DNA of 64,000 nucleotides from contig WVSP01000003.1 in assembly GCA_015689735.1 (NCBI GenBank), forward strand, positions 186,001 to 250,000, given 5' to 3'. Every line of letters starts with the position of its first letter. Within the stretch, counting starts at the first letter, position 1. The translations under genes were made by a program, and so were the position numbers. Source of the DNA: Rhodobacterales bacterium LSUCC0031 (GTDB taxonomy: Bacteria > Pseudomonadota > Alphaproteobacteria > Rhodobacterales > Rhodobacteraceae). The notes under the pieces were generated by a model, which did not search any database, was not told the DNA's origin, and saw only the letters and a program-made list of their open reading frames with translations. Positions 56,844-64,000 of this stretch are shown piece by piece.

Positions 56844-56868
56844 CGTAGGCCGGGCTTCAGCCCGGCAC
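56844..56868. repeat. REP-like palindrome B
   Basis: CGTAGG followed by GCCGGGCT-TC-AGCCCGGC (56849-56866). Same outline as palindrome A (CGT, GG, GC-rich arms around a short TTC/TC loop). Confidence 0.5.
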
Positions 56869-56937
56869 CTCGGCATCCTTTGCACGCCGCCCCAAATTTG
56901 ATTTACTCGCCACGGTAACGAGTGACGGGGAGTATCC

Positions 56938-58140
56938 ATGTCCTACGAGAACAAACCCCCGACCTTGTTCGATTGGCTCGGGCTGAACGACCCGCGCGAA
57001 TACCCCAAGGGCTTTGGGCATTTCATCGGCTTTTTCATGACACTTGTCCTGATCGCCTTCGCGGCCTTGTTCGTCATGGCCTTCGCCGCCGCCTTCGTCT
57101 TGGTCTTCGGTGCCTTCACCGGCCAAGGTGCCACCCTCGGCCTCGGCGCGCTCTTGGTCGCGCTGCTCGGCGCGCCCTTCCTCATCTGGCGCACGGTCGT
57201 GGCGCAAAACACCCTCGACACCGCCCGCAAGGAAGCCGCCCTGAAGGAGGAGGCGCTCTTCAACGACAAGATCAACGCCGCCGCCAAGGATCTGGCCGCA
57301 CGGCGGCAGGTGACACGGGTGGTGACCCAAGACGACAAGGAAACCATCCTCACCGAATGGGAAGACGACCTCGTCACCCGCGCCGCCGCAATCGACCTGC
57401 TCGAAGGCTTAGCAATCGACGCGATCAACCGCGACGACTACCCGCCCGCCCAACGCATCGCGCGGATGCTGTCGACCTATATAAGGGAACTTTCCCGCAC
57501 GTATCCCCCCCAACCCCCACTAAACCTTCAGATTGGAGGGGATATTCAGCGATGGGCCTCGTTCATACATGGTATGCAAAGGCCAGAAATGGAACGAGCG
57601 GCGCAAAGCTTGGGACGGATCAATCCGAAAGACGACGCCGCGCGCGCAGCCTTCAAGCCAAAAAACATCGACCTAAGGCAATGCAATCTTCAGTGTTTCG
57701 ATCTCCGCGACGGACTGTTTTTTGGCGCACAGTTTCGCGACGCACATCTGCAAGCCGTCGATCTTGAGGGAGCGCATTTACAATGTTCGGACCTTACTAG
57801 AGCGGATTTACGGGAGGCCGACCTGCGCAAAGTGCAATTGCAAGGCGCTATGCTCTTCGCGGTAAAATTATCGGCCGGCACCCAAATCGACAGGTGCAAC
57901 CTTCGCGGAGTAGCAGTCTTTTTTGTGGATAACGTAACGATCAACACGCTGCGCCCGCATTGGGACAACATCATCGCGTTTCTAGCTGAACTGCCCCCTG
58001 GCGCACCGGACCACTGGCACACAGTCTCAAGCGATAGCTTCGACCCTGACCAAGCAGATGCGGACTGGCGCGCTTGGGCCTCCGAACATCACCCCGGCAT
58101 CAAGATCTACCCCGACTACCGCGACCAAGACCCCGACTAA
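56938..58140 (+). CDS. Membrane-anchored pentapeptide-repeat protein
   Basis: A 400-residue protein. Two membrane helices lie near the N-terminus (GHFIGFFMTLVLIAFAALFVMAF and ALLVALLGAPFLIW, about 27-85), followed by a helical, charged segment to about 180. Pentapeptide repeats run from about residue 240 to 330 (NIDLRQCNLQCFDLRDG..., AVDLEGAHLQCSDLTRADLREADLRKVQL), predicting a right-handed beta-helix. The tail reads HHPGIKIYPDYRD. From about position 57480 base composition shifts to lower GC, exactly where the repeat-bearing half begins. ATG 56938 is preferred because it starts MSYENKPPTLF just before the helix. Function unknown. Confidence 0.75.
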   Translation: MSYENKPPTLFDWLGLNDPREYPKGFGHFIGFFMTLVLIAFAALFVMAFAAAFVLVFGAFTGQGATLGLGALLVALLGAPFLIWRTVVAQNTLDTARKEAALKEEALFNDKINAAAKDLAARRQVTRVVTQDDKETILTEWEDDLVTRAAAIDLLEGLAIDAINRDDYPPAQRIARMLSTYIRELSRTYPPQPPLNLQIGGDIQRWASFIHGMQRPEMERAAQSLGRINPKDDAARAAFKPKNIDLRQCNLQCFDLRDGLFFGAQFRDAHLQAVDLEGAHLQCSDLTRADLREADLRKVQLQGAMLFAVKLSAGTQIDRCNLRGVAVFFVDNVTINTLRPHWDNIIAFLAELPPGAPDHWHTVSSDSFDPDQADADWRAWASEHHPGIKIYPDYRDQDPD

Positions 58141-58157
58141 CCACCCCGCCTCGCGTA

Positions 58158-58190
58158 TGTACGCCCTGTGTACGCTCTGTGTACGCACTG
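58158..58190 (+). repeat. Three phased 11-bp direct repeats upstream of serS
   Basis: TGTACGCCCTG, TGTACGCTCTG and TGTACGCACTG in uninterrupted tandem, differing only at one position, followed by TGT. An 11-bp period places the units on one DNA face. It lies 70 bp before the serS start. Confidence 0.7.
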
Positions 58191-58260
58191 TGTCCCCCTT
58201 CCCCCGCGCCCCTGCCTCTGGCATACCCGGCCCAAACCGTGCCAAGACCCGAGGCCCAAG

Positions 58261-59553
58261 ATGCATGATATCCGCGCCATTCGCGACAATCCCGCAGCCT
58301 TTGACGCAGGCCTTGCCCGCCGGGGTTTGGCCCCGCAATCGCAGACCATCCTCTCGCTGGACGAGGCACGCCGCGCCTGCATCCTCGCGGCCGAAACCGC
58401 ACAGGCCGACCGCAACGCCGCATCCAAGGATGTGGGTGCCGCCAAGGCGCGCGGCGACGACGCCGAATTCGAACGCCTGCGCGCTTTAGTCTCTGAAAAG
58501 AAAGACGAAATTGCGAGGCTTGAGGATGAGGCCAAGACCCGCGACGCGGCCCTCTCCGACCTCTTGGCGACCATCCCCAACCTGCCCGCCGCCGATGTCC
58601 CCGATGGCGCGGACGAGACCGCCAATGTCGAGATCAACCGCTGGGGCAACCCCCGCGCCTTCGATTTCAAACCCCGCGAACATTTCGACATCGCAGGCGC
58701 GGCCATTGGCCTCGATTTCGAGACCGCAGCCAAGCTCTCGGGCGCGCGTTTCGTGGTGATGCAAGGTGCCGTGGCGCGCCTGCACCGCGCGCTTGCGCAA
58801 TTTATGCTGGATGTTCATACACTTGACAACGGCCTGACCGAAATCAACGGCCCCGTCCTCGTCCGCCCCGAGACGATGTTCGGCACCGGCCAATTGCCGA
58901 AATTCGGCGAAGACAGCTACGAAACGACGAATGGCTGGTGGCTCATCCCGACCTCGGAAGTCACGCTCACCAATATCGTCGCGGGCGAGATCGTGGACGA
59001 GGCCACGCTGCCCCATCGCTACACCGCCCATTCGCTGTGCTTCCGCAGCGAGGCTGGCTCGGCGGGCCGCGACACGGCAGGCATGCTGCGCCAGCACCAG
59101 TTCGAGAAAGTCGAGATGGTCTCGATCACCCATCCCGACCAGTCCGATGATGAGCAGAAACGCATGTTGCGTTGTGCCGAGGGCATCCTTGAACGCCTTG
59201 AAATCCCTTACCGAACCGTCGTCCTTTGCACCGGCGACATGGGCTTTGGCGCGCGCCGCACCTATGATATCGAGGCGTGGCTGCCCGGCCAGAATTGCTA
59301 CCGCGAGATCAGCTCGGTCTCGACCTGTGGCGACTTTCAGGCGCGGCGCATGAATGCCCGCTTCCGGCCCACGGGGGGCGGAAAGCCCGAATTCGTCCAT
59401 ACGCTGAACGGTTCGGGCCTCGCAGTCGGCCGCTGCCTGATCGCGGTTCTGGAAAACGGGCAACAGGCGGATGGCTCGGTTCTTATTCCGGCGGCGTTGC
59501 ACCCCTATATGGGTGGCAAGACGTCCATCACCCCCGAGGGAACTCTTGCCTGA
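58261..59553 (+). CDS. serS: SerS, seryl-tRNA synthetase
   Basis: Class II synthetase for serine, 430 residues. The N-terminal antiparallel coiled coil (about 25-105, [23 protein letters not shown]) binds the long variable arm of tRNA-Ser. Class II motif 2 lies in [28 protein letters not shown]; motif 3 lies in [20 protein letters not shown]. The ATG at 58261 gives the family start [14 protein letters not shown]. Downstream genes follow closely (TspO-like, surE). Confidence 0.97.
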   Translation: MHDIRAIRDNPAAFDAGLARRGLAPQSQTILSLDEARRACILAAETAQADRNAASKDVGAAKARGDDAEFERLRALVSEKKDEIARLEDEAKTRDAALSDLLATIPNLPAADVPDGADETANVEINRWGNPRAFDFKPREHFDIAGAAIGLDFETAAKLSGARFVVMQGAVARLHRALAQFMLDVHTLDNGLTEINGPVLVRPETMFGTGQLPKFGEDSYETTNGWWLIPTSEVTLTNIVAGEIVDEATLPHRYTAHSLCFRSEAGSAGRDTAGMLRQHQFEKVEMVSITHPDQSDDEQKRMLRCAEGILERLEIPYRTVVLCTGDMGFGARRTYDIEAWLPGQNCYREISSVSTCGDFQARRMNARFRPTGGGKPEFVHTLNGSGLAVGRCLIAVLENGQQADGSVLIPAALHPYMGGKTSITPEGTLA

Positions 59554-60274
59554 TCTCGAACACCCCGACGACCCAAGGGATGGCGCCAAGCTCAAGGCCG
59601 TGCTGGTTCTCGTGGCCACGATCGCCTTCGTGCTGTCGCCCCTGCTCTCGCAGCCCTTCACGGGCTTCGATCCGGCGCAAATGCCAATCCAGGTCGATGA
59701 TCCGCCGATCCAACCCGCAGGCTATGCCTTCGCGATCTGGGGCGTGATCTACCTCTGGCTTCTGGCTTCGGCAGGCTTTGGCCTGATCCGCCGCGATACC
59801 GCCCCCGATTGGGACCGCGCGCGGTGGCCGCTTTTCGCCAGCCTCGCCATCGGGGCGGGCTGGATCGCGGTGGCGCTGTCCGCTCCTGTCATGGCGACGA
59901 TCCTGATCTGGGCGATGCTGATTGGGGCGGTCTTGGCACTTCTGCATGGTACCAACCAAGATCGGGCATGGTTTGCCTTGCCGCTCGGCCTCTATGCCGG
60001 CTGGCTGACAGCGGCATCTTGCGTGGCGCTCGGCACGGTGGCGATGGGCTATGGCCTCGGGTCGCAAACTTCCCTCAGCTGGATCATGCTTCTGGCAGCA
60101 TTGGGCATTGCGCTCCCCCTCGCGCTGCGCCTACGCGTCGCAAGCTACCCCATCGCGGTCGCTTGGGCGCTTATCGGCATTGTTGCCGCCAACGGGTTTG
60201 GCCCTTTTGGCATCGCGGCGGGCTTGGGTGCGGCAGCGCTCTTGACACTAGCCTTGCGCCAGATCACGGCCTGA
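59546..60274 (+). CDS. TspO-like tryptophan-rich membrane protein
   Basis: A 242-residue membrane protein with about seven helices. [24 protein letters not shown] carries the PxxPAGxxFxIWGxIY signature of TspO-like proteins, although it is longer than TspO itself (about 160). A TTG start at 59546, with GAGG seven bases upstream, overlaps the serS stop by 8 bp and gives the N-terminus [14 protein letters not shown]; no ATG suits. Ligand and function unknown. Confidence 0.62.
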   Translation: MPDLEHPDDPRDGAKLKAVLVLVATIAFVLSPLLSQPFTGFDPAQMPIQVDDPPIQPAGYAFAIWGVIYLWLLASAGFGLIRRDTAPDWDRARWPLFASLAIGAGWIAVALSAPVMATILIWAMLIGAVLALLHGTNQDRAWFALPLGLYAGWLTAASCVALGTVAMGYGLGSQTSLSWIMLLAALGIALPLALRLRVASYPIAVAWALIGIVAANGFGPFGIAAGLGAAALLTLALRQITA

Positions 60275-60277
60275 TCG

Positions 60278-60338
60278 CTTCTTCGTTTGATAAATATCCC
60301 GGGGGAGTCCCGGCACGGGACGGGGGCAGCGCCCCCCG
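60278..60338 (+). repeat. Dispersed intergenic element, copy 5
   Basis: CTTCTTCGTTTGATAAATATCCCGGGGGA, then two perfect hairpins: GTCCCG / CGGGAC (60307-60321) and GGGGGC / GCCCCC (60322-60336). The longest copy, sitting between the TspO-like gene and surE, with about 80 bp left before surE. Confidence 0.65.
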
Positions 60339-60418
60339 ATAACCTCGACACCCGCGCGCTTGCCCGTTGATCTCTCACCCGTTAGACCAAGGCCCACCAG
60401 CACCGCATCGGAGAGTGC

Positions 60419-61204
60419 ATGCGCATCCTTTTGACCAATGACGACGGCATCAACGCCCCCGGGCTGAAGGTGCTGGAGGCCATCGCTGCCGAGATCGCCG
60501 GCCCGAAGGGCGAGGTCTGGACGGTCGCCCCCGCCTTTGAACAATCAGGCGTCGGGCATTGCATCTCCTATGTCCACCCCACCATGATCGTGGAGCTTGG
60601 CCCCCGCCGCTTTGCCGCCGAAGGCTCGCCTGCCGATTGCGTGCTGGCCGGGCTGTACGATGTGCTCAAGGGCAACCCGCCCGATCTGGTGCTTTCGGGC
60701 GTCAATCGCGGCAATAACGCCGCCGAGAACGTACTCTACTCCGGGACAATCGGCGGCGCGATGGAGGCGGCACTGCAAGGCCTGCCTGCGATTGCGCTGT
60801 CGCAATATTACGGGCCGGGCAACATCACCCTCGCCAGCGGGTTCGAGGCAGCAAGCCACCATGGCGCGGGTGTGATCCGCAAGCTTCTTGACAACGGCCA
60901 TTGGGACGAGACCGATTACCGCGTCTTCTACAATGTGAATTTTCCGCCCCTGCCTGCCGAGGCGGTCAAAGGCACCCGTGTCACCGCGCAAGGGTACCGG
61001 CGCGAGACGCGTTTCGGGGTCGAGGCACAGATCGCCCCCAATGGGCGTCGTTTCCTATGGATCAAGGGCGGGCGGCAGGATTTGCCGACTGCACCCGGCA
61101 CCGACGCCCATGCCAATCTCGACGGCTATATCTCGGTCACGCCAATGCGGGTCGATCTTACGGCCCATGACCGGCTCGAAGGCTTGAGGGCCGCGCTCGA
61201 ATGA
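60419..61204 (+). CDS. surE: SurE, 5'/3'-nucleotidase
   Basis: Survival protein SurE, a metal-dependent nucleotidase/exopolyphosphatase. The 261-residue protein opens [16 protein letters not shown] with the NDDG metal site; [15 protein letters not shown] and [25 protein letters not shown] complete the active site. First of surE-pcm-nlpD; its stop overlaps the pcm start by 4 bp. Confidence 0.97.
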   Translation: MRILLTNDDGINAPGLKVLEAIAAEIAGPKGEVWTVAPAFEQSGVGHCISYVHPTMIVELGPRRFAAEGSPADCVLAGLYDVLKGNPPDLVLSGVNRGNNAAENVLYSGTIGGAMEAALQGLPAIALSQYYGPGNITLASGFEAASHHGAGVIRKLLDNGHWDETDYRVFYNVNFPPLPAEAVKGTRVTAQGYRRETRFGVEAQIAPNGRRFLWIKGGRQDLPTAPGTDAHANLDGYISVTPMRVDLTAHDRLEGLRAALE

Positions 61205-61851
61205 CCCCCGAGGACGCCACGCGCAAGATGCAGTTCTTGTTCCAGTTACGCTCGAAGGGCGTGACGGATGCGCGTGTGCTCAAGGCGATGGAGGTCACCG
61301 ATCGCGGGGCTTTTGTGAAAGGACATTTCGCCGATCGCGCCTATGACGACATGCCGTTGCCCATCGCCTCGGGTCAGACGATCAGCCAACCCTCGGTTGT
61401 GGGGCTGATGACACAGGCCCTCGGCGTGCAACCGCGTGATACGGTGCTCGAGGTCGGGACGGGATCGGGCTATCAGGCCGCGATTTTGGCCCAGCTTGCC
61501 CGTCGCGTCTATACGATCGACCGCCATCGCATCCTGACCCGCGAGGCCGAGGCGCGCTTTGCCGCCCTGCGGCTGAGCAATATCACCGTGTTGACAGGCG
61601 ACGGATCCTTCGGCTTGCCCGACCAAGGCCCGTTTGACCGCATCTTGGTCACCGCCGCCGCCGAGGACCCTCCCGGCCCGCTTTTGCTACAACTCAAGCC
61701 CGGCGGGGTCATGGTGGTGCCGGTCGGTCAATCCGACACGGTCCAAAGCCTGATCAAGGTCACGCGCCGCAGTGATGCCAGCGGCTTTGATTATGACGAG
61801 CTGATGCCCGTGCGTTTCGTGCCATTGATGGACGGGCTTCCGCGCGAATAG
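61201..61851 (+). CDS. pcm: Protein-L-isoaspartate O-methyltransferase
   Basis: Repairs damaged proteins by methylating isoaspartyl residues with SAM. The 216-residue enzyme has substrate segment [21 protein letters not shown] motif [25 protein letters not shown], and [30 protein letters not shown]. Order surE-pcm-nlpD is as in E. coli, but rpoS is absent. Confidence 0.96.
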   Translation: MTPEDATRKMQFLFQLRSKGVTDARVLKAMEVTDRGAFVKGHFADRAYDDMPLPIASGQTISQPSVVGLMTQALGVQPRDTVLEVGTGSGYQAAILAQLARRVYTIDRHRILTREAEARFAALRLSNITVLTGDGSFGLPDQGPFDRILVTAAAEDPPGPLLLQLKPGGVMVVPVGQSDTVQSLIKVTRRSDASGFDYDELMPVRFVPLMDGLPRE

Positions 61852-62005
61852 CCCGATTGCATCACCGCACACCGCCGCGGGGCTTTATCCTGCCGGCGTT
61901 TTCGATGTAGAAAGACCATGAAGGCCAAAGACCCCGGAATACGGGGCGTGAAACTGTTTGTGATGGGCCATGATCTGCCCGAACCACGTGAGGAAGACCC
62001 GAGCA

Positions 62006-63175
62006 ATGCGCCGCGCCACCTTGATTGCCCTTGGCCTCTCCCTGCCGCTCTTGGCAGCTTGCACACCTGCGAATTTCGATTTCGACATGCGCCCTGACCG
62101 TATCTCGACCCGTGGCGCAGGCGAGGCGGCACCGCGCCCCGCACCCGATGCGAATGGACTGATCACCTATGACAGCTACCAGATGGTCGTGGCGCGGCGC
62201 GGTGATACCGTCGCCGATGTCGCCGCTCGTATCGGCATGCAACCCGAGGAATTGGCCCGCTTCAATGGGCGCAATGCGACGGATCTGTTACGCCCCGACG
62301 AAGTTTTGGCCCTGCCCCGGCGCGTTGATCCCGCTGCGCCGACCGCAACCGGCACCGATATCACCGCCATCGCCTCCAGCGCTATTGCCGCCGCAGAGGC
62401 GCGGGCGCCGGCAAGCCCCACCAGCACCAGCAGCATTGTCGTGCAGCCCGGGCAGGAACCGATCCGCCACCGCATCGCCCGCGGCGAAACCGCCTATTCG
62501 ATTGCTCGCCTTTACAATGTCTCGGTGCGCAGCTTGGCCGAATGGAATGGGCTTGGACCCGATCTCGCCGTGCGTGAAGGGCAATATCTGATCATTCCCA
62601 TCATTCTTGATAACAGCGCATCGGCCACGCCTATCGGCAGCGCTGCGCCTGGTGCAAGCGTCGCACCGCTGCCGCCATCGGCATCCGCCCCCCTGCCTGA
62701 AGCAATCGTTGCTGCAACGCCGCCACAACAAACCACGACAGGGACCGCGCTGCCTGCACCTGCGCCGACCTCAACGGCGCAACCTGCACCTACACCTGCC
62801 CCTGCCCCGACCGCGCAAGCAGCCGGCACAGCGCGGTTTTCCCAACCAGTTGCAGGCAACATCATCCGCCCCTTTGGCCGCGGAAACGAGGGGATCGACA
62901 TCGGCGCACCCAGCGGCACGGCTGTGCGCGCGGCAGGCGATGGGGAAGTGGCCGCGATCACCCAAGACACCGACCAGATCCCGATCCTCGTGGTGCGCCA
63001 TCCCGATGGGTTGATGACGATTTATGCCAATATCACCAATATCGCCGTTGCACGCGGTGACCGCGTGACACGCGGCCAGCAATTGGCCGCGGTTGGCGGC
63101 GGCAGCCCTTCTTTCCTGCATTTCGAGGTCCGACGCGGTTTCGAGGCACTTGATCCGACCCAATTCTTGCCATGA
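62006..63175 (+). CDS. nlpD: NlpD-type lipoprotein, LysM and M23 peptidase domains
   Basis: A 389-residue outer-envelope protein. A lipobox is visible: ALGLSLPLLAACTPAN, cleavage before Cys at about residue 20. Two LysM domains follow (YQMVVARRGDTVADVAARIG about 55-100, and HRIARGETAYSIARLYNVSVRSL about 160-205). A proline/alanine/threonine-rich linker (about 220-285) leads to the M23-like domain: GNIIRPFGRGNEGIDIGAPSGTAV and VRHPDGLMTIYANI, with SFLHFEVRRG at the end. Several zinc ligands of active M23 enzymes are missing (no HxH at the end of the domain, GIDIGAP instead of GxDxxAP with His), so it is probably an amidase activator like NlpD/EnvC. Confidence 0.88.
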   Translation: MRRATLIALGLSLPLLAACTPANFDFDMRPDRISTRGAGEAAPRPAPDANGLITYDSYQMVVARRGDTVADVAARIGMQPEELARFNGRNATDLLRPDEVLALPRRVDPAAPTATGTDITAIASSAIAAAEARAPASPTSTSSIVVQPGQEPIRHRIARGETAYSIARLYNVSVRSLAEWNGLGPDLAVREGQYLIIPIILDNSASATPIGSAAPGASVAPLPPSASAPLPEAIVAATPPQQTTTGTALPAPAPTSTAQPAPTPAPAPTAQAAGTARFSQPVAGNIIRPFGRGNEGIDIGAPSGTAVRAAGDGEVAAITQDTDQIPILVVRHPDGLMTIYANITNIAVARGDRVTRGQQLAAVGGGSPSFLHFEVRRGFEALDPTQFLP

Positions 63176-63780
63176 TGTCAACAGCTTGGCTGGCAGGCTT
63201 TGCCCTGTCTTTCAGCTTGATCTTGGCCATCGGCGCCCAAAACGCCTTTGTGCTGCGTCAAGGCTTGATGCGGGCGCATGTCGGCGCCGTCGTCGCGATT
63301 TGCTGCCTATCCGAGGCCGCCTTGATCTTTGCAGGTGTCGCGGGCTTTGGCGCCTTGGCGGCGTTGGCCCCTTGGATGGTCGAAGCGATGCGCTGGGGTG
63401 GGGCTGGATTTCTCGTGATTTATGGGCTGCGCAGTTTGCGCACCGCATGGACCGCGGAAGATGCGCTTGACACGAGCGGGGCTGCAAAAGGTTCGCGGCA
63501 AGCGGCGATCGGCACAGCCTTGGTGCTGACATGGGCAAATCCGCATGTCTATCTCGACACCGTTGGGCTGATCGGTGCGGTAGCCGCAACCTATGGTCAG
63601 GGGCGCTGGATGTTCGGTTTAGGCGCGCTGTCGGCCTCGGCTCTGTTTTTCGTCCTGCTGGGCTATGGCGCGCGCGGGCTTGCCCCGGTTTTCGCGCGGC
63701 CCGGGGCATGGCGCATCCTTGACGCGGTGGTAGGCCTTACCATGCTGGCGCTGGCCGTCAAACTGATCGCCACAACCTAA
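63172..63780 (+). CDS. LysE/ArgO-family amino acid exporter
   Basis: A 202-residue membrane protein with about six helices. LSFSLILAIGAQNAFVLRQGLMRAHVG is the diagnostic LysE/ArgO N-terminus; TWANPHVYLDTVGLIGAVAA is the mid-protein motif. The family exports basic amino acids, and the AQNAF form matches ArgO/LysE rather than RhtB. It overlaps nlpD by 4 bp. Confidence 0.88.
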   Translation: MMSTAWLAGFALSFSLILAIGAQNAFVLRQGLMRAHVGAVVAICCLSEAALIFAGVAGFGALAALAPWMVEAMRWGGAGFLVIYGLRSLRTAWTAEDALDTSGAAKGSRQAAIGTALVLTWANPHVYLDTVGLIGAVAATYGQGRWMFGLGALSASALFFVLLGYGARGLAPVFARPGAWRILDAVVGLTMLALAVKLIATT

Positions 63781-63814
63781 GCCGCTGGACAGTCACCTTG
63801 GCCTCAGTCATGTC

Positions 63815-64000
63815 ATGCCCATGGCCGCCCCGACCCCTGATCTTGCCAAGACCGACACCGCGCCGCCCGCGTCACGGCCCTTGATCGGCGTGGCGTGGAT
63901 GATCTTGACCGGACTGTGCTTTGTCGCCGTCACCGCAAGCGTCAAGATGGTCGGCACCGAAGTACCAGCCGCGCAATCGGCCTTTTTGCGCTATGCGCTG
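63815..64000 (+). CDS. EamA/DMT transporter, 5' part only
   Basis: Only the first 62 codons are in the window. A proline-rich N-terminal tail (MPMAAPTPDLAKTDTAPPASRP) precedes GVAWMILTGLCFVAVTASVKMVG and PAAQSAFLRYAL, the first helix and the start of the second of an EamA domain (drug/metabolite transporter superfamily). An ATG at 63821 is an alternative start. Substrate unknown. Confidence 0.72.
   Translation, partial: MPMAAPTPDLAKTDTAPPASRPLIGVAWMILTGLCFVAVTASVKMVGTEVPAAQSAFLRYAL

Overview
The window is GC-rich, densely packed DNA from an alphaproteobacterium, most probably a marine-type member of the Rhodobacterales (Roseobacter/Rhodobacter group). The evidence is the gene content (choline-O-sulfate/glycine betaine operon, L-cysteate sulfo-lyase, DUF1194, Mth938-like protein beside secDF, surE-pcm-nlpD behind serS), the many 4-bp ATGA overlaps, and the small palindromic intergenic elements. 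No rRNA, prophage, insertion sequence or CRISPR array is visible. One tRNA gene (Tyr, GTA) is present.

Layout. 0-1.5 kb: end of hisA, then hisF and hisE, closed by three back-to-back palindromes. 1.5-7.6 kb: a CoA-binding protein, a zinc-ribbon protein, rlmB, tRNA-Tyr, two sugar-transfer enzymes, then clpX and clpP. 8-18 kb: glutaryl-CoA dehydrogenase, then a divergent choline regulon. choX-choW-GFA-choV (uptake, with a GFA-family gene wedged into the transporter operon) faces betI-betC-betB-betA (choline sulfate to choline to betaine aldehyde to glycine betaine), with a BetI-like palindrome between them. 18-21 kb: a three-gene MoxR ATPase / DUF2201-VWA / membrane-protein cassette. 21-26 kb: a phosphomannomutase, then a tightly coupled four-gene catabolic-looking operon (cyclic amidohydrolase, VOC protein, Asp/Glu/hydantoin racemase, DapA-like aldolase). 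26-31 kb: katG facing oxyR, then an Asp/Glu racemase coupled to cuyA. 31-42 kb: an oxalate-CoA-ligase-like enzyme, a ketopantoate reductase homologue, a fused 5-oxoprolinase, two alpha/beta hydrolases, a fucosyltransferase-like protein and an ArsR-SRPBCC fusion with a separate SRPBCC gene. 42-47 kb: thrS and a bufferin-type RiPP operon (DUF2282 precursor, DUF692 MNIO enzyme, DUF2063 partner, DoxX). 47-51 kb: ArsC/Spx-like protein, cold-shock protein, DUF2177, then a conspicuously AT-rich P-loop ATPase gene that looks horizontally acquired, and thyX. 51-57 kb: VOC/glyoxalase, DUF1194, Mth938-like, TauE/SafE, secF-secD-yajC. 57-64 kb: a pentapeptide-repeat membrane protein with a composition break, serS, a TspO-like membrane protein, surE, pcm, nlpD, a LysE exporter and the start of an EamA transporter.

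The loci most worth a second look are these: the bufferin operon with a perfect hairpin between precursor and enzyme genes; the AT-rich ATPase island with a 9-bp direct repeat at its edges; the amidohydrolase/VOC/racemase/DapA-like operon of unknown substrate; the GFA gene inside the choline operon; the racemase coupled to cuyA; and several families of short intergenic palindromes. Family assignments rest on reading motifs by eye; no database search was possible.
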